A DNA stretch of 64,000 nt from assembly GCF_024346395.1 (NCBI RefSeq), contig NZ_JAGQCW010000001.1, positions 434,001-498,000 on the forward strand, written 5' to 3'. The position numbers and the translations under genes are program-made. The DNA comes from Cyanobium sp. AMD-g. Its GTDB lineage: Bacteria; Cyanobacteriota; Cyanobacteriia; PCC-6307; Cyanobiaceae. The notes under the pieces were generated by a model. It was given only the letters and a program-made list of their open reading frames with translations, made no database searches and was not told the DNA's origin. Numbering within the stretch: position 1 is the stretch's first letter; the number at the start of each line of letters is the position of its first letter. Shown piece by piece: positions 42,989-52,543 of this stretch.

Positions 42989-44554
42989 CTAGGAGCGCGT
43001 CGCCCAGTCGGCTGCGTTGAGCTCCGGGAACAGGCCATCCTCGCGCTGCACCCCCAGCAGCCATTCCTGGGGCAGAACGGTGCCGTGCTCGAGGGCATCG
43101 ATGAGGCGCCAGAAGCGGTCGAGGTGGCGGCGGATCCGCTCGCGGGCCAATCCGGTGGTGGTGCCGGCCCGCAGGATGAAGCTCCAGTCGGAGCTCTGGG
43201 CCAGCAGCAGTTCCCGTCCCGCCTGGGTCAGCAGGGCGCGTTGCTCCGTGCTGCCCACTCCCCGGTTGACCCGCTGAACCATGGCGCGGGAGGCGCGCTG
43301 CCATTCCGCCACCACCCAGGCATTGGTATCGTTCAGCCAGTAGTCGTGGTACCCCCCCTGGCCCCAGCTGGAGGGGGCCGGCCGGCAGACCTGCAGGGCC
43401 CGGTTCTGGCTGAGAACGTCACGCAGGTGGGTGAAGCCCACGTCCATCGCCGGGCCCTGGCGGAACAGCTCGGCCAGGAACTGGGGCCCTTCAAACCACC
43501 AATGGCCGAACAGTTCGGCATCGAAGGGCGCCACCAGCAACGGTGGCGGTTCGATCGTGGCGGCCAGGTGGGCCATCTGCTCGGAGCGACCGCGAAGAAA
43601 GGCCGCCGCGTGTTGGGTCACCTTGTCCGCCGCCCGCTCCGGGTCGTAGGGCTGCTTCAGCTCCAGGGGACAACCCTGGGCGCTGACCCGGTGCAGCTTG
43701 AGACCGAGGGGGCGCCGGTCGTGGATGCCCTGGGCCTCCAGGTCCGCTTCCGGCAGGTCCCAGCCCAGGTCACGGTGGAACTCCCGGTAGGCGCCATCGC
43801 CGGGATATCCCTGACTGGCACTCCACACCGGCAGGGTGGACTCGCTGTCGCGGGCGAAGAAGGCCACCCCGGCGGTGGAGCAGATCGGCGCATAGACCCC
43901 GTACCGGGGACGGGGCAGGCCATGGAGCAGGCCGTGGCCATCGAGCAGGGAGTAACGCAGGCCGCACTCAGCCAGGAGCCGGTCCAGGTCCTCGTAGTAG
44001 GCGCACTCCGGCAGCCAGATCCCCAGGGGACGCACACCAAGCAGCCGCTGATGCTCGCGAACGGCGGTGAGCAGCTGGGCCCGCACCGCCTCCGGCGAAT
44101 CCCGCAGCAGGGGCAGGTAGCCGTGGGTGGCGCCGCAGGTGATCAGATCCAGGACCCCCTGCTCCTGCAGGCGCCGGAAACCGGGCAGGAGGCTCCCCCC
44201 CTGCTGCCGCCACTGGGCCTCGATGGCCGTGAGCGTGCTCTGGAGCTGGCGCGCCGGCAGCGCCAGCTCCGGTTCCGCCTGGTCGAGCAGGGTCCGGCGC
44301 AGGGCCAGCCAGGCTGGGAAACGGCTGTTCAGGGCCCCGTCGCTCAGCAGCGACAGCAGGGTGGGGGAGAGGCCGAGGGTGAGTTTCGGCCGTTGCTCAG
44401 GGTCGGCGGCGGCCCGCTCCAGCACGGCCAGCAGCGGCAGATAGCATTCCTGCAGGGCCTGGAAGTACCAGTCCTCCTCCAGCGAGCCCGGTTCTCCCGA
44501 TCGCACGTAGGGGAGGTGGGCATGCAACACCAGGGCCAGATCGCCTGCGGCCAT
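42989..44554 (-). CDS. GH57 alpha-glucan enzyme (branching-enzyme type)
   Basis: 521-residue family 57 glycoside hydrolase. HAHLPYV (residues 11-17), IWLPECAYYEDL with the nucleophile Glu183, and PFDAELFGHWWFEG with acid Asp345 are the classic GH57 motifs, followed by a DUF1957-type C-terminal domain. Relatives in Thermus and Thermococcus are 1,4-alpha-glucan branching enzymes, though several cyanobacterial members have mainly hydrolytic activity. A role in glycogen metabolism is likely; glgA is also in this window. ATG at 44554 is chosen because HAHLPYV then falls at the normal distance. Confidence 0.88.
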   Translation of the reverse strand: MAAGDLALVLHAHLPYVRSGEPGSLEEDWYFQALQECYLPLLAVLERAAADPEQRPKLTLGLSPTLLSLLSDGALNSRFPAWLALRRTLLDQAEPELALPARQLQSTLTAIEAQWRQQGGSLLPGFRRLQEQGVLDLITCGATHGYLPLLRDSPEAVRAQLLTAVREHQRLLGVRPLGIWLPECAYYEDLDRLLAECGLRYSLLDGHGLLHGLPRPRYGVYAPICSTAGVAFFARDSESTLPVWSASQGYPGDGAYREFHRDLGWDLPEADLEAQGIHDRRPLGLKLHRVSAQGCPLELKQPYDPERAADKVTQHAAAFLRGRSEQMAHLAATIEPPPLLVAPFDAELFGHWWFEGPQFLAELFRQGPAMDVGFTHLRDVLSQNRALQVCRPAPSSWGQGGYHDYWLNDTNAWVVAEWQRASRAMVQRVNRGVGSTEQRALLTQAGRELLLAQSSDWSFILRAGTTTGLARERIRRHLDRFWRLIDALEHGTVLPQEWLLGVQREDGLFPELNAADWATRS

Positions 44555-44651
44555 GGGGAAACCTCTGTGGCGCCACTGTACGTTCCACTCCCGGAGCAAG
44601 GCCGTCGGGCGCCTAGAGTGGCGCTAACTCATAGCTGTTCCGCTTAACCCC

Positions 44652-46277
44652 ATGGCCCGCGATCCCGGCCGGGTATTGATCTTCGATACCACCCTCCGCG
44701 ACGGGGAGCAGTCCCCTGGCGCCAGCCTCAACCTGGAGGAGAAGCTCGCGATCGCCCAGCAACTGGCCCGCCTGGGGGTGGACATCATCGAGGCCGGCTT
44801 CCCCTTCGCCAGCAGCGGCGATTTTCACGCCGTTCAAAAGATCGCCGCCACCGTGGGCACCCCGGATGGGCCTGTGATCTGCGGCCTGGCCAGGGCCGCC
44901 AGCGGCGACATCAAGGCCTGCGCCGACGCCGTGGCCCCGGCGGCCCGCCGGCGCATCCACACCTTCATCGCCACCAGCGACATCCACCTGGAGCACAAGC
45001 TGCGCAAGAGCCGCGCCGAGGTGATCGCCATCACCGCGGAGATGGTGGCCTATGCCCGCTCCCTGGTCGACGACGTCGAGTTCTCCTGCGAGGACGCCGG
45101 CCGCAGCGACCCTGAGTTCATGCACGAGGTGATCGAGGCGGCGATCAAGGCCGGCGCCACCACCATCAACATCCCCGACACGGTGGGCTACACCACCCCG
45201 GCGGAATTCGGCGAGATCATCGCCGGCATCAACCGCTCGGTGCCCAACATCGACCAGGCGGTGATCTCGGTGCATGGGCACAACGATCTGGGCCTGGCCG
45301 TCGCCAACTTCCTCGAGGCTGTCAAGAACGGTGCCCGCCAGCTGGAGTGCACCATCAACGGCATCGGCGAACGGGCCGGCAACGCTTCCCTCGAGGAGCT
45401 CGTGATGGCGCTGCACGTCCGCCGCAGCTACTTCAATCCGTTCCTGGGCCGGCCGGCCGAGCAGCGCGATCCGCTCACCAACGTGCGCACCGAGGAGATC
45501 ACCAAGACCTCCCGGCTGGTCTCCAACCTCACCGGCATGGCGGTGCAGCCCAACAAGGCGATCGTGGGTGCCAATGCCTTCGCCCATGAATCCGGCATCC
45601 ACCAGGACGGCGTGCTCAAGAACCGGCTCACCTACGAGATCATCGACGCCCGCACCGTCGGTCTGGCCGACAACCGCCTCTCGCTCGGCAAGCTCTCGGG
45701 CCGCAGCGCCTTCCGCGCCCGGCTGGAGGAGCTCGGCTACAGCCTGGAGCGCCACGACCTCGACGACGCCTTCACCCGCTTCAAGGAACTGGCCGACCGC
45801 AAGCGCGAGATCACCGACCGGGATCTCGAAGCGATCGTCAGTGAGCAGGTGCAGCAACAGGACCAGCCCCGTTACGTCCTGCAATCGGTGCAGGTGAGCT
45901 GCGGCACCAACCTGCAGCCCACCGCCACCGTCACCCTTCGGGATGGCGATGGCATCGACCTGACCGAGGCGGCCATCGGCACCGGTCCGGTGGATGCGGT
46001 CTGCCAGGCGCTCAACCACCTGGCCCAGGTGCCGAACGAGCTGGTGGAGTTCAGCATCAAGTCCGTCACCGAGGGCATCGACGCCATGGGTGAGGTGACC
46101 ATCCGCCTGCGCCACCAGGGCGTGCTCTATTCGGGCCATGCGGCCGACACCGACATCGTCGTGGCGGCGGCCCAGGCCTTCGTCAACGCCCTCAACCGGC
46201 TGGTCTCGGGCAGCCAGCGCGCCCCGCTCCACCCCCAGAAGACACCCCTTCCGGTGGCGGAACTGCCGCGTCTGTGA
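44652..46277 (+). CDS. leuA: 2-Isopropylmalate synthase
   Basis: 541-residue enzyme of leucine synthesis that condenses acetyl-CoA with 2-oxoisovalerate. [17 protein letters not shown] opens the TIM-barrel; [20 protein letters not shown] and [15 protein letters not shown] carry metal and active-site residues; HESGIHQDG follows. The C-terminal regulatory domain (about 395-525) is present, so leucine feedback is expected. It is divergent from the GH57 gene. Its stop overlaps a sugar ABC permease start (GTGA), an odd pairing. Confidence 0.95.
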   Translation: MARDPGRVLIFDTTLRDGEQSPGASLNLEEKLAIAQQLARLGVDIIEAGFPFASSGDFHAVQKIAATVGTPDGPVICGLARAASGDIKACADAVAPAARRRIHTFIATSDIHLEHKLRKSRAEVIAITAEMVAYARSLVDDVEFSCEDAGRSDPEFMHEVIEAAIKAGATTINIPDTVGYTTPAEFGEIIAGINRSVPNIDQAVISVHGHNDLGLAVANFLEAVKNGARQLECTINGIGERAGNASLEELVMALHVRRSYFNPFLGRPAEQRDPLTNVRTEEITKTSRLVSNLTGMAVQPNKAIVGANAFAHESGIHQDGVLKNRLTYEIIDARTVGLADNRLSLGKLSGRSAFRARLEELGYSLERHDLDDAFTRFKELADRKREITDRDLEAIVSEQVQQQDQPRYVLQSVQVSCGTNLQPTATVTLRDGDGIDLTEAAIGTGPVDAVCQALNHLAQVPNELVEFSIKSVTEGIDAMGEVTIRLRHQGVLYSGHAADTDIVVAAAQAFVNALNRLVSGSQRAPLHPQKTPLPVAELPRL

Positions 46278-47110
46278 ACGCCCCCAACCGCTCGCCGCTG
46301 GCCACGGGACTGCAGCTCGCCCTGCTGCTGCTGGTGGCCGTGCTGCTGCTGCTGCCCCTGCTGTGGCTGGTGAGCACCTCCCTGAAGGGGCCGGCGGAGG
46401 ACATCTTCACCAGCCCCCCGGCCCTGCTGCCAAGCCAGCCGAGCCTGGAGGCCTACGGCCGCCTGTTCGCCGCCAATCCCATGGGCACCTACCTGCTCAA
46501 CAGCACCATCGTCAGCGCCCTGGCGGTGCTGGCCAACCTGCTGTTCTGCTCCCTGGCGGCCTATCCCCTGGCGCGGATGCGGTTCCGTGGCCGCGGGCTG
46601 GTGCTGGCCCTGGTGGTGGCCACGATCCTGATCCCCTTCCAGGTGGTGATGATCCCCCTTTATCTGCTGATGGTGCAGATCGGCCTGCGCAACTCCCTCT
46701 GGGCCCTGATCGTGCCCCAGGCCGCCACGGCCTTCGGCATCTTCCTGCTGCGCCAGAGTTTCCTGGCGGTGCCGGTGGAACTGGAGGAGGCGGCCCGGAT
46801 CGATGGCTGCACCCCCGTCGGTGAATGGTGGAACGTGATGCTGCCGGCGGCGCGGGCCGACCTGATCACCCTGGCGATGTTCGTGTTCATCGGCACCTGG
46901 AGTGATTTCCTCTGGCCGCTGATCATTCTCGACGACCCCACCCTCTACACCCTGCCCCTGGGCCTGCAGCAGCTGGCCAGCAGTTTCTCCCTCGACTGGC
47001 GCCTGGTGGCGGCCGGCTCGGTGGTCTCGATCCTGCCGGTTCTGCTGCTGTTCGTGCTGCTGCAGCGCTACATCCTGCCGAGCGCCAGCGGTGATGCGGT
47101 GAAAGGCTGA
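46274..47110 (+). CDS. Sugar ABC transporter permease (MalG/GgtD-like)
   Basis: 278-residue inner-membrane permease with six TM segments. The coupling motif is [20 protein letters not shown], typical of carbohydrate uptake type 1 permeases; [20 protein letters not shown] and [12 protein letters not shown] agree. In cyanobacteria this type includes GgtD for glucosylglycerol and related osmolytes. No MalF-like partner, binding protein or ATPase is encoded in the window, so partners must lie elsewhere. The GTG start overlaps the leuA stop by 4 bases. Confidence 0.87.
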   Translation: MNAPNRSPLATGLQLALLLLVAVLLLLPLLWLVSTSLKGPAEDIFTSPPALLPSQPSLEAYGRLFAANPMGTYLLNSTIVSALAVLANLLFCSLAAYPLARMRFRGRGLVLALVVATILIPFQVVMIPLYLLMVQIGLRNSLWALIVPQAATAFGIFLLRQSFLAVPVELEEAARIDGCTPVGEWWNVMLPAARADLITLAMFVFIGTWSDFLWPLIILDDPTLYTLPLGLQQLASSFSLDWRLVAAGSVVSILPVLLLFVLLQRYILPSASGDAVKG

Positions 47111-47117
47111 GACGCAG

Positions 47118-47615
47118 CTAGGGGCTTCCAGGAGCTGGCGGGCGGATGACGCCGCCATCGCTGCGCTCGGACGCCGGGGCGCTGGGGCGGCCGCCGGAGC
47201 CTGTCGACGGCATCGGCGCGGCGGGGACGACGTCTTGATCCGCCTGGGGGCGGCGCACGGCGCGGCCCTGCATGTCGGCCAGGGCAGAGCGCCACTGCTC
47301 CTGCTGCCGCTCGAGCGCTTCCAGCCGCTGGGCGCCGCTTTCGAGCGTCTGCAGGCGTCCCACCATGGCCCGCTGCTGCTCCTCCAGCACGGAGGTGCGA
47401 TCGAGGGCGCGGCTGTTCTCCAGGCCCTGCAGGCGTTGCTCCAGCCGCATCAGCCGCTGGTTCTGCTCCTGTGTCTTGCTCAGGATCACCACGAACAGAA
47501 CCGCCAGCATGGTGCTCAGGCCGATCTGCAGCCAGCCGGTCCAGATCGGAGGGCCCAGGGGTGCCTGTGGGGTGCGCCCGGCGCCGTCGTCGTCGCGGTC
47601 GGTGATCGAAAGCAT
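47118..47615 (-). CDS. Hypothetical single-TM coiled-coil protein
   Basis: 165-residue protein of unknown function, from ATG at 47615 (a second ATG lies 21 bases upstream). One TM segment near residues 25-45 (WLQIGLSTMLAVLFVVILS) is followed by about 85 residues of probable coiled coil (RLMRLEQRLQGLENSR) and a disordered Pro/Ser/Gly-rich tail. It ends 7 bases from the permease stop on the other strand. Such proteins are often membrane-associated scaffolds, but nothing here shows a role. Confidence 0.65.
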   Translation of the reverse strand: MLSITDRDDDGAGRTPQAPLGPPIWTGWLQIGLSTMLAVLFVVILSKTQEQNQRLMRLEQRLQGLENSRALDRTSVLEEQQRAMVGRLQTLESGAQRLEALERQQEQWRSALADMQGRAVRRPQADQDVVPAAPMPSTGSGGRPSAPASERSDGGVIRPPAPGSP

Positions 47616-47671
47616 GCGCCCCCTGTGCTGCCCCATCCTGCCCTGAGTCGCCCGGGCCGTCAGCCGAAGGC

Positions 47672-49192
47672 CTACGGAAGCACGGTCCCACTGCGGGCGC
47701 TGGCTCCGGCCAGCAGCTCCGCCACGGTGGAGCGGTAGACGGCCGAGGCCTGCTCAGGGTCCCGGCCGATGCAGGTCATGCCCAGCTTGCCGAACTCCGA
47801 GAGGCAACCCAGCAGATGGAAGACGCTGCCCTGCAGGCGGGCAGGGTCGTAGTGCAGGCCCGCCTCAGCGACGATGTCGATCAGGTCGAGGGGCATCAGG
47901 CCCCGCAGCCGGGGGTCGCTGAAGTTGTCGGTGGCGCGGTAGTGCAGGGGCTGGCCGGTGGGGGAGAGGAAGCGTCCCGTGGCGGGCTCGAGGCTGCCGG
48001 CGGTGATCGCCCGCAGGGCCATGAACGGATGGGTGGTGCCGCCCTGGCGCAGGTTGACCTCAATGGCCTGGAGATCCCATGTCTCGCCGAAGCGGCGGGC
48101 GATGAAGTCGACGCCGTAGCGCTCCAGGGCCCCTTCGGTGGCGAGGGCCTGGCCGACGGCCCGACCGTGCTGCATCAGCGCCACCCGGTAGGGCTCGGCG
48201 GCGGGGAAGCAGCAGCCGAGGTACGTCTGGCCGCCGGGGCCACCGAGGATCTGCTCGTGGGTGGAGAGCACCTCCACCAGCCCACCCGGGTGGATCGTGC
48301 CCTGCACACTCGGGGACTGCAGCCCGTCCCCACCCTCCAGCCAGGCCTCGGCCAGGGCCCCCTGCTGGACGAGCAGCTCCTTCCAGGCGGCCGCCGGCAT
48401 CGGCAGCGCCTCCAGGGCCTGGCCGAGCCGGGCGACCCGCTCCCGCCTGGAGAGCCCGGCCAGCGCCAGGGGGGTGAAGTCGAGCCGGGCATTGCCTTCG
48501 CCGCTGAAGCCCTCGTTCAGCTTGATCACGCAACTGCCCAGCTCGGGGTGGGCGTCCCAGAGATCGGCCACCGCCTCCGCCAGATCCCCGGGGCTGTGGG
48601 CCAGCCCGGTGCCGGGGGGATGGGGGACACCGCAGCGGTTGAACAGTTCCCGGCTGCCCGCCTTGGTGCCCCAGTAGCCCAGGGCCGGGTCGGTGCCCAG
48701 CAGGGGGACCTGCAGCCGTTCGGAGAGCGCCTTCTCCAGCTCCGTCACCACGTAGCAGTTGATGAAGCTGCGGCCGGGCCGCAGTTGTTCGCGGATCCGA
48801 CCCAGCAGGGCCGGACGCTCCAGCAGCTTCTGGGTGAGGGGCCGGGCGGAGCCATCATCGGTGTCGAACAGGTGCAGACGCCGACGGGCATGGGAGGTGG
48901 GCACCCCCGGCATCAGCTCCAGCACGGCGTCCACCACCAACTCCGGCAGCAGCTTGCTGGTCACGTAGACCACCTGCACCCCGGGGTTGCGGAGCCGCAT
49001 CAACGAGAACAGCTGCCGTTCCTCGTAGTGGTGGGCTCCGGTCACCAGGGCCAGCTGGGAGGGATCCATGGTCAGCGACGGCACCATCAGCAGATCGAAG
49101 TCCGCCCCGGGCCCGCCGGCCCCCGCCTCGCCATGCTCCCGGCCCCAGGGCGCCTGCAGCTGCGCCTGCAGTTCGCGGAAGCTCAAGACCAC
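47672..49192 (-). CDS. ATP-grasp protein related to peptide ligase PGM1
   Basis: 506-residue ATP-grasp protein. GYWGTKAGSRELFNRCGVPH, GSCVIKLNEGFSGEGNARLD and LQAIEVNLRQGGTTHPFMAL provide the ATP-binding and metal-binding regions, and LDIVAEAGLHYDPARLQGSV resembles the C-terminal part of PGM1-type ligases, which join amino acids in pheganomycin synthesis. The product here is unknown and no peptide precursor or other biosynthetic gene is adjacent. It starts at GTG and is divergent from the SemiSWEET gene. Confidence 0.75.
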   Translation of the reverse strand: MVLSFRELQAQLQAPWGREHGEAGAGGPGADFDLLMVPSLTMDPSQLALVTGAHHYEERQLFSLMRLRNPGVQVVYVTSKLLPELVVDAVLELMPGVPTSHARRRLHLFDTDDGSARPLTQKLLERPALLGRIREQLRPGRSFINCYVVTELEKALSERLQVPLLGTDPALGYWGTKAGSRELFNRCGVPHPPGTGLAHSPGDLAEAVADLWDAHPELGSCVIKLNEGFSGEGNARLDFTPLALAGLSRRERVARLGQALEALPMPAAAWKELLVQQGALAEAWLEGGDGLQSPSVQGTIHPGGLVEVLSTHEQILGGPGGQTYLGCCFPAAEPYRVALMQHGRAVGQALATEGALERYGVDFIARRFGETWDLQAIEVNLRQGGTTHPFMALRAITAGSLEPATGRFLSPTGQPLHYRATDNFSDPRLRGLMPLDLIDIVAEAGLHYDPARLQGSVFHLLGCLSEFGKLGMTCIGRDPEQASAVYRSTVAELLAGASARSGTVLP

Positions 49193-49243
49193 GGCGGAAC
49201 GGGCGGAATGTCGTCATGCTGCTCCCAACAACGGCAAGCGCCA

Positions 49244-49549
49244 ATGGAGTCCATTGCGGTGAGTGCCCTGGGCTATGGGGCCGCCACGTTGACCACCCTC
49301 AGCCTGTTTCCCCAGGCCGTGAAGACCGTGCGAAGTGGCGACACCAGTGCCATCTCGCTGCGGATGTACGGCCTGTTCACCCTGGGAATCCTGGCCTGGG
49401 CCGCCTACGGACTGTTCAAGGCCGATGGGCCGGTGATCGTCGCCAACCTGATCACCCTGGTGCCGGCGACGGTGGTGCTGGAACGCAAGCTGCGGGCTCT
49501 GCTGGAGGGGCGAGAGCGCCGGGGCCGTGGCCCCCGAGGCAAGGATTGA
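49244..49549 (+). CDS. SemiSWEET-type sugar transporter
   Basis: 101-residue protein with three TM helices, half of an MtN3/SWEET unit. The PQ-loop motif TTLSLFPQAVKTVRSGDTSA in TM1, then ISLRMYGLFTLGILAWAAYG and a basic tail are characteristic. SemiSWEETs work as dimers and pass mono- or disaccharides down their gradient. One base separates the stop from the first crcB gene, so the three genes 49244-50381 are probably one transcript. Confidence 0.88.
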   Translation: MESIAVSALGYGAATLTTLSLFPQAVKTVRSGDTSAISLRMYGLFTLGILAWAAYGLFKADGPVIVANLITLVPATVVLERKLRALLEGRERRGRGPRGKD

Positions 49550-49550
49550 A

Positions 49551-49934
49551 ATGGCGGCACCCGTGGCCAGCGACGCCCTGTTCGTGGCGATGGGTGCGGT
49601 GCCGGGGGCCTGGCTGCGGTTCCGGGTCGTCAACCACTTCGAGCCGATGCTGCCGCGCAAGCACTGGGGCACGTTCGGTGTGAACCTGATCGCCTGCTTC
49701 GCCATCGGCCTGCTGGTGAGTCTGCAGGCCAGCTGCGGCCTGGGGGCGGGCCGCACCCTGTTGTTGCTGGGCACGGGGTTCCTGGGCAGCTTCAGCACCT
49801 TCTCCACCTGGATCGCCGAACTGCACGACACCCTGCAGCGGAAGCAGCGCCGGGAGGCGGTCCTGCTCTGTGGCGGCTCGGTGCTGGGGGGGGTGCTGGC
49901 CGTGGCCGCCGGCCTGGCCCTGGGCAGCTCCTAG
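49551..49934 (+). CDS. crcB: Fluoride channel Fluc/CrcB, subunit 1
   Basis: 127-residue Fluc protein with four TM helices. AMGAVPGAWLRFRV, GTFGVNLIACFAIGLL and FLGSFSTFSTWIAEL cover the polar track (Asn) and the FSTFS phenylalanine box region that passes F-. A second copy follows, so the channel is probably a heterodimer of inverted subunits, as in Bacillus. ATG at 49551 is used. No fluoride riboswitch is seen in the 50 bases before the first gene. Confidence 0.88.
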   Translation: MAAPVASDALFVAMGAVPGAWLRFRVVNHFEPMLPRKHWGTFGVNLIACFAIGLLVSLQASCGLGAGRTLLLLGTGFLGSFSTFSTWIAELHDTLQRKQRREAVLLCGGSVLGGVLAVAAGLALGSS

Positions 49935-49943
49935 GACAGACCC

Positions 49944-50381
49944 ATGGCCCCATCTCCGACCGGAGGAAGCCCCCCCAACCTGCGCCGCGAAGCGCGGGAC
50001 CTGCTGCTGGTGGCCACAGGCGCGGTGCCCGGTGCCCTGCTGCGCTGGCAGCTGGAGGACCTGGGCAAGGGCCTGGTGGGGGGCCACGCCGGACTGGTCG
50101 AGTCCGATCTGGTGGCCAACATGCTGGGCACGTTTCTGATCGGCGTGATTGCGGCGCTGCCGCCCCCCCGGCCGCGGCTGATGCTGCTGGGGGGCATTGG
50201 CTTCTGCGGTTCGCTCACCACCTTCAGCAGCTGGATGCTGCAGATCAGCCTGGCCTTGCGCCGCGGCAGCTCCGACCAAGCCCTGGCCGTGGTGCTGATC
50301 AGCCTGCTGGGGGGGCTGGTGGCCGTGAGTGTGGGTCTGGCGGTGGGCCGCAGGCTTGGCCGCAGGCGCCTCAGGCGCTGA
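49944..50381 (+). CDS. crcB: Fluoride channel Fluc/CrcB, subunit 2
   Basis: 145-residue second Fluc subunit: ATGAVPGALLRWQLE, SDLVANMLGTFLIGVI and GFCGSLTTFSSWMLQ. It starts 9 bases after subunit 1. The N-terminus is longer than in subunit 1 by about 15 residues and basic, consistent with opposite membrane orientation. The final 11 bases overlap the end of the opposite-strand 7TM-HD gene. Confidence 0.88.
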   Translation: MAPSPTGGSPPNLRREARDLLLVATGAVPGALLRWQLEDLGKGLVGGHAGLVESDLVANMLGTFLIGVIAALPPPRPRLMLLGGIGFCGSLTTFSSWMLQISLALRRGSSDQALAVVLISLLGGLVAVSVGLAVGRRLGRRRLRR

Positions 50382-52461
50382 AGGCCTTGCGGGGGGAGAT
50401 GGGGTAGGGAATGCGCCGATGGCGCATGCGTCGCCAGACCCGCACGAAGGCCCGGATCACCAGTTCCAGCTCCGCCCGGGAAATGCCGCTGCCGTCGAGC
50501 TGACCGTCGTTCTGACGGGCTTCGACAAGGCGCCGCACCATCGCCTGGGCCTCGGCCTCGGTGGTGCCCGGTGGCAGGGAACGCAAGGCGGCCTCGCAGC
50601 CATCGGCCAGCATCAGGATGGCCGTCTCACGGCTGCGGGGGGCGGGGCCCCGGTAGCGGAACTGCTCCTCCCGCACCGCAGGGTCCCGCTCCTTGGCCTG
50701 GTGCAGGAAGTAGCCCATCTTCAGCCGGCCCTGGTGCTCGGGGATGAAATCCGCCAGGGGGCGGGGCAACCGGTAGCGACGGGCCAGCTTCAGCCCTTCG
50801 TCGACATGGGCCTGGAGGATGGCGGCGCTGGCGAAGGGATCGTCGAGTTCGTCGTGGGGGTTGGCGCCGTTCTCCTGGTTCTCGATGAACCACTGGGGGC
50901 CATGCAGCTTGCCGACATCGTGATACAGGGCACCGGTGCGGATCAGATCCACATCGGCCTGGATGGCGCGGGCCCCCTCCTCCGCCAGTCCGCAGATCAT
51001 CAGGGTGTGCTCGAACGTGCCCGGCGCCTCCAGCGACAGCCGCCGCAGCAGGGGGCGTTCCAGATCGGCCAGTTCCATCAGCCGGGCGCGGGTGAGCAGG
51101 CCGAAGAAGCTCTCCACCAACGGGGCCAGCAGCAGACCCGCCATCAGCAGACCCGTCACCAGCAGGGCCTCCTGGAGCAGGTCGCTGCCGCTGAAGGGTC
51201 CCGGGGAGATTTCCAGGCCGCGCAGGTTGAACATCTGGATCAACAGCCACTGGAGCAGCACGGCGCCGACCGGCAGCAACAGGGCCAGTTGCAGCAGCTG
51301 GGCCCGGTTGCGCTGGCGCCCGGCGAGCACGGCCGCGATCGCCGCCACCAGGGCCGCCACCCCCAGCTGGGGCGCCAGCAGACCCTGCACCGGCACCGGC
51401 CAGAGCATGGCGGCCACGGCCAGCCAGGCCAGGCCGGCGGCTGTGCCCAGGCCCTGGGAGAGCAGCAAGGTGGGGGGAACCAGCAGGGCCAGGGGACTGA
51501 CCTGGTTGCCGAGCCAGAGCTTGCACCCCTGGACCAGCACCAGCATCGCCAGCGCCAGCAGGGCCTGGCGGGGTTCGAGGCTGGCCCGCCAGCGGCGCAT
51601 CACCAACAGCATCACACCGCAGGCGGCCAGGGCCTCACTGAAGCGGGCCAGCCAGGCCAGGGGGCGGGGGCGATGGTTGACCAGGTCGAAGTGCTCCAGC
51701 ACATCGAAGGCCTGGGGGCTGATCGGTTCGCCCTGTCGGGTGATCAGGTCGTTCTTCCGCACCCGGATCGTGGGCAGCCCCTGGCGGGTGAGCAGGTCTT
51801 CAATGCGGCGCTGGCTGAGGAAGCTGTCACCGCGCAGGTTGGTGCGTCCCTGCAGGCTGCTGGCCAGCAGGCGGCTGCCCAGGCTGCGGGCCGGAGCGGG
51901 CAGATCGTTGAGCTGCAGCACCGCCGCCTGGAGAAGCTGGCCTTCCGAAAGGCTCGCCACGACCCCCTGGCTGAGCATGCGCAGTTGGGCCTGGCGCAGG
52001 GAGACCTTCCAGGCCACCAGCCGGGGGGGCGTCAGCCCCGTCAGCCAGCGACGCTCCTCTTCGGTGAGATTGAGGGAATCGGGGCGGGGCTGGTCGTCCG
52101 CCAACTTCTCGCGCACATTCAGCAGACGTTGCTCCAGCCGTTGCATCAAGGCCTCGCTGGCCTGGGGGTCGACCACCTGCACCTGGCTGCGGGGCAGCAT
52201 CTGGCTGCGGCGCTGCTCCAGGTCGGTGCTGTCGATGACAGTGGCGTCGGCGGGCGCCCGCACGGTGAAGGGGGCCGCCATGCCCGGGCGCAGACTCGGC
52301 TCGACCAACCAGGGCCAACTGGACAGCAGGGCCACCAGGAGGCAGAGCAGCAGCACCAGCAGACCGCCCCCTGGACGCCAGGCCACCAAGGCCTGGCGGG
52401 GACGCTCGAGCCGCAGCAGCTGGCGCCAGAGTCCCCTGATCGGCCGCAGCCACAATCTCAT
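50371..52461 (-). CDS. PgpH-like 7TM-HD phosphodiesterase
   Basis: 696-residue protein with the architecture of PgpH/YqfF c-di-AMP phosphodiesterases: TM near residue 40, extracytoplasmic 7TMR-HDED domain (about 60-270), seven TM segments, then a cytoplasmic HD domain. The HD part has [49 protein letters not shown] and [12 protein letters not shown]. Where relatives read HHGT, this protein reads EHQGR, so one metal-binding His appears to be Gln. ATG at 52461 is divergent from folD by 82 bases. Confidence 0.86.
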   Translation of the reverse strand: MRLWLRPIRGLWRQLLRLERPRQALVAWRPGGGLLVLLLCLLVALLSSWPWLVEPSLRPGMAAPFTVRAPADATVIDSTDLEQRRSQMLPRSQVQVVDPQASEALMQRLEQRLLNVREKLADDQPRPDSLNLTEEERRWLTGLTPPRLVAWKVSLRQAQLRMLSQGVVASLSEGQLLQAAVLQLNDLPAPARSLGSRLLASSLQGRTNLRGDSFLSQRRIEDLLTRQGLPTIRVRKNDLITRQGEPISPQAFDVLEHFDLVNHRPRPLAWLARFSEALAACGVMLLVMRRWRASLEPRQALLALAMLVLVQGCKLWLGNQVSPLALLVPPTLLLSQGLGTAAGLAWLAVAAMLWPVPVQGLLAPQLGVAALVAAIAAVLAGRQRNRAQLLQLALLLPVGAVLLQWLLIQMFNLRGLEISPGPFSGSDLLQEALLVTGLLMAGLLLAPLVESFFGLLTRARLMELADLERPLLRRLSLEAPGTFEHTLMICGLAEEGARAIQADVDLIRTGALYHDVGKLHGPQWFIENQENGANPHDELDDPFASAAILQAHVDEGLKLARRYRLPRPLADFIPEHQGRLKMGYFLHQAKERDPAVREEQFRYRGPAPRSRETAILMLADGCEAALRSLPPGTTEAEAQAMVRRLVEARQNDGQLDGSGISRAELELVIRAFVRVWRRMRHRRIPYPISPRKAFSA

Positions 52462-52543
52462 ACCGCCCACGCTAGCCAATGCACAACGTCGCTCCATCCG
52501 GAGGCTGTCAGGGCATGCTGGTGGTCGGCAGCGCGTTCTCCCC

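Noticed and set aside
49193-49243. Possible fluoride riboswitch before the SemiSWEET-crcB genes
   Set aside because: The gap is only about 50 bases and I cannot find the conserved pseudoknot elements.
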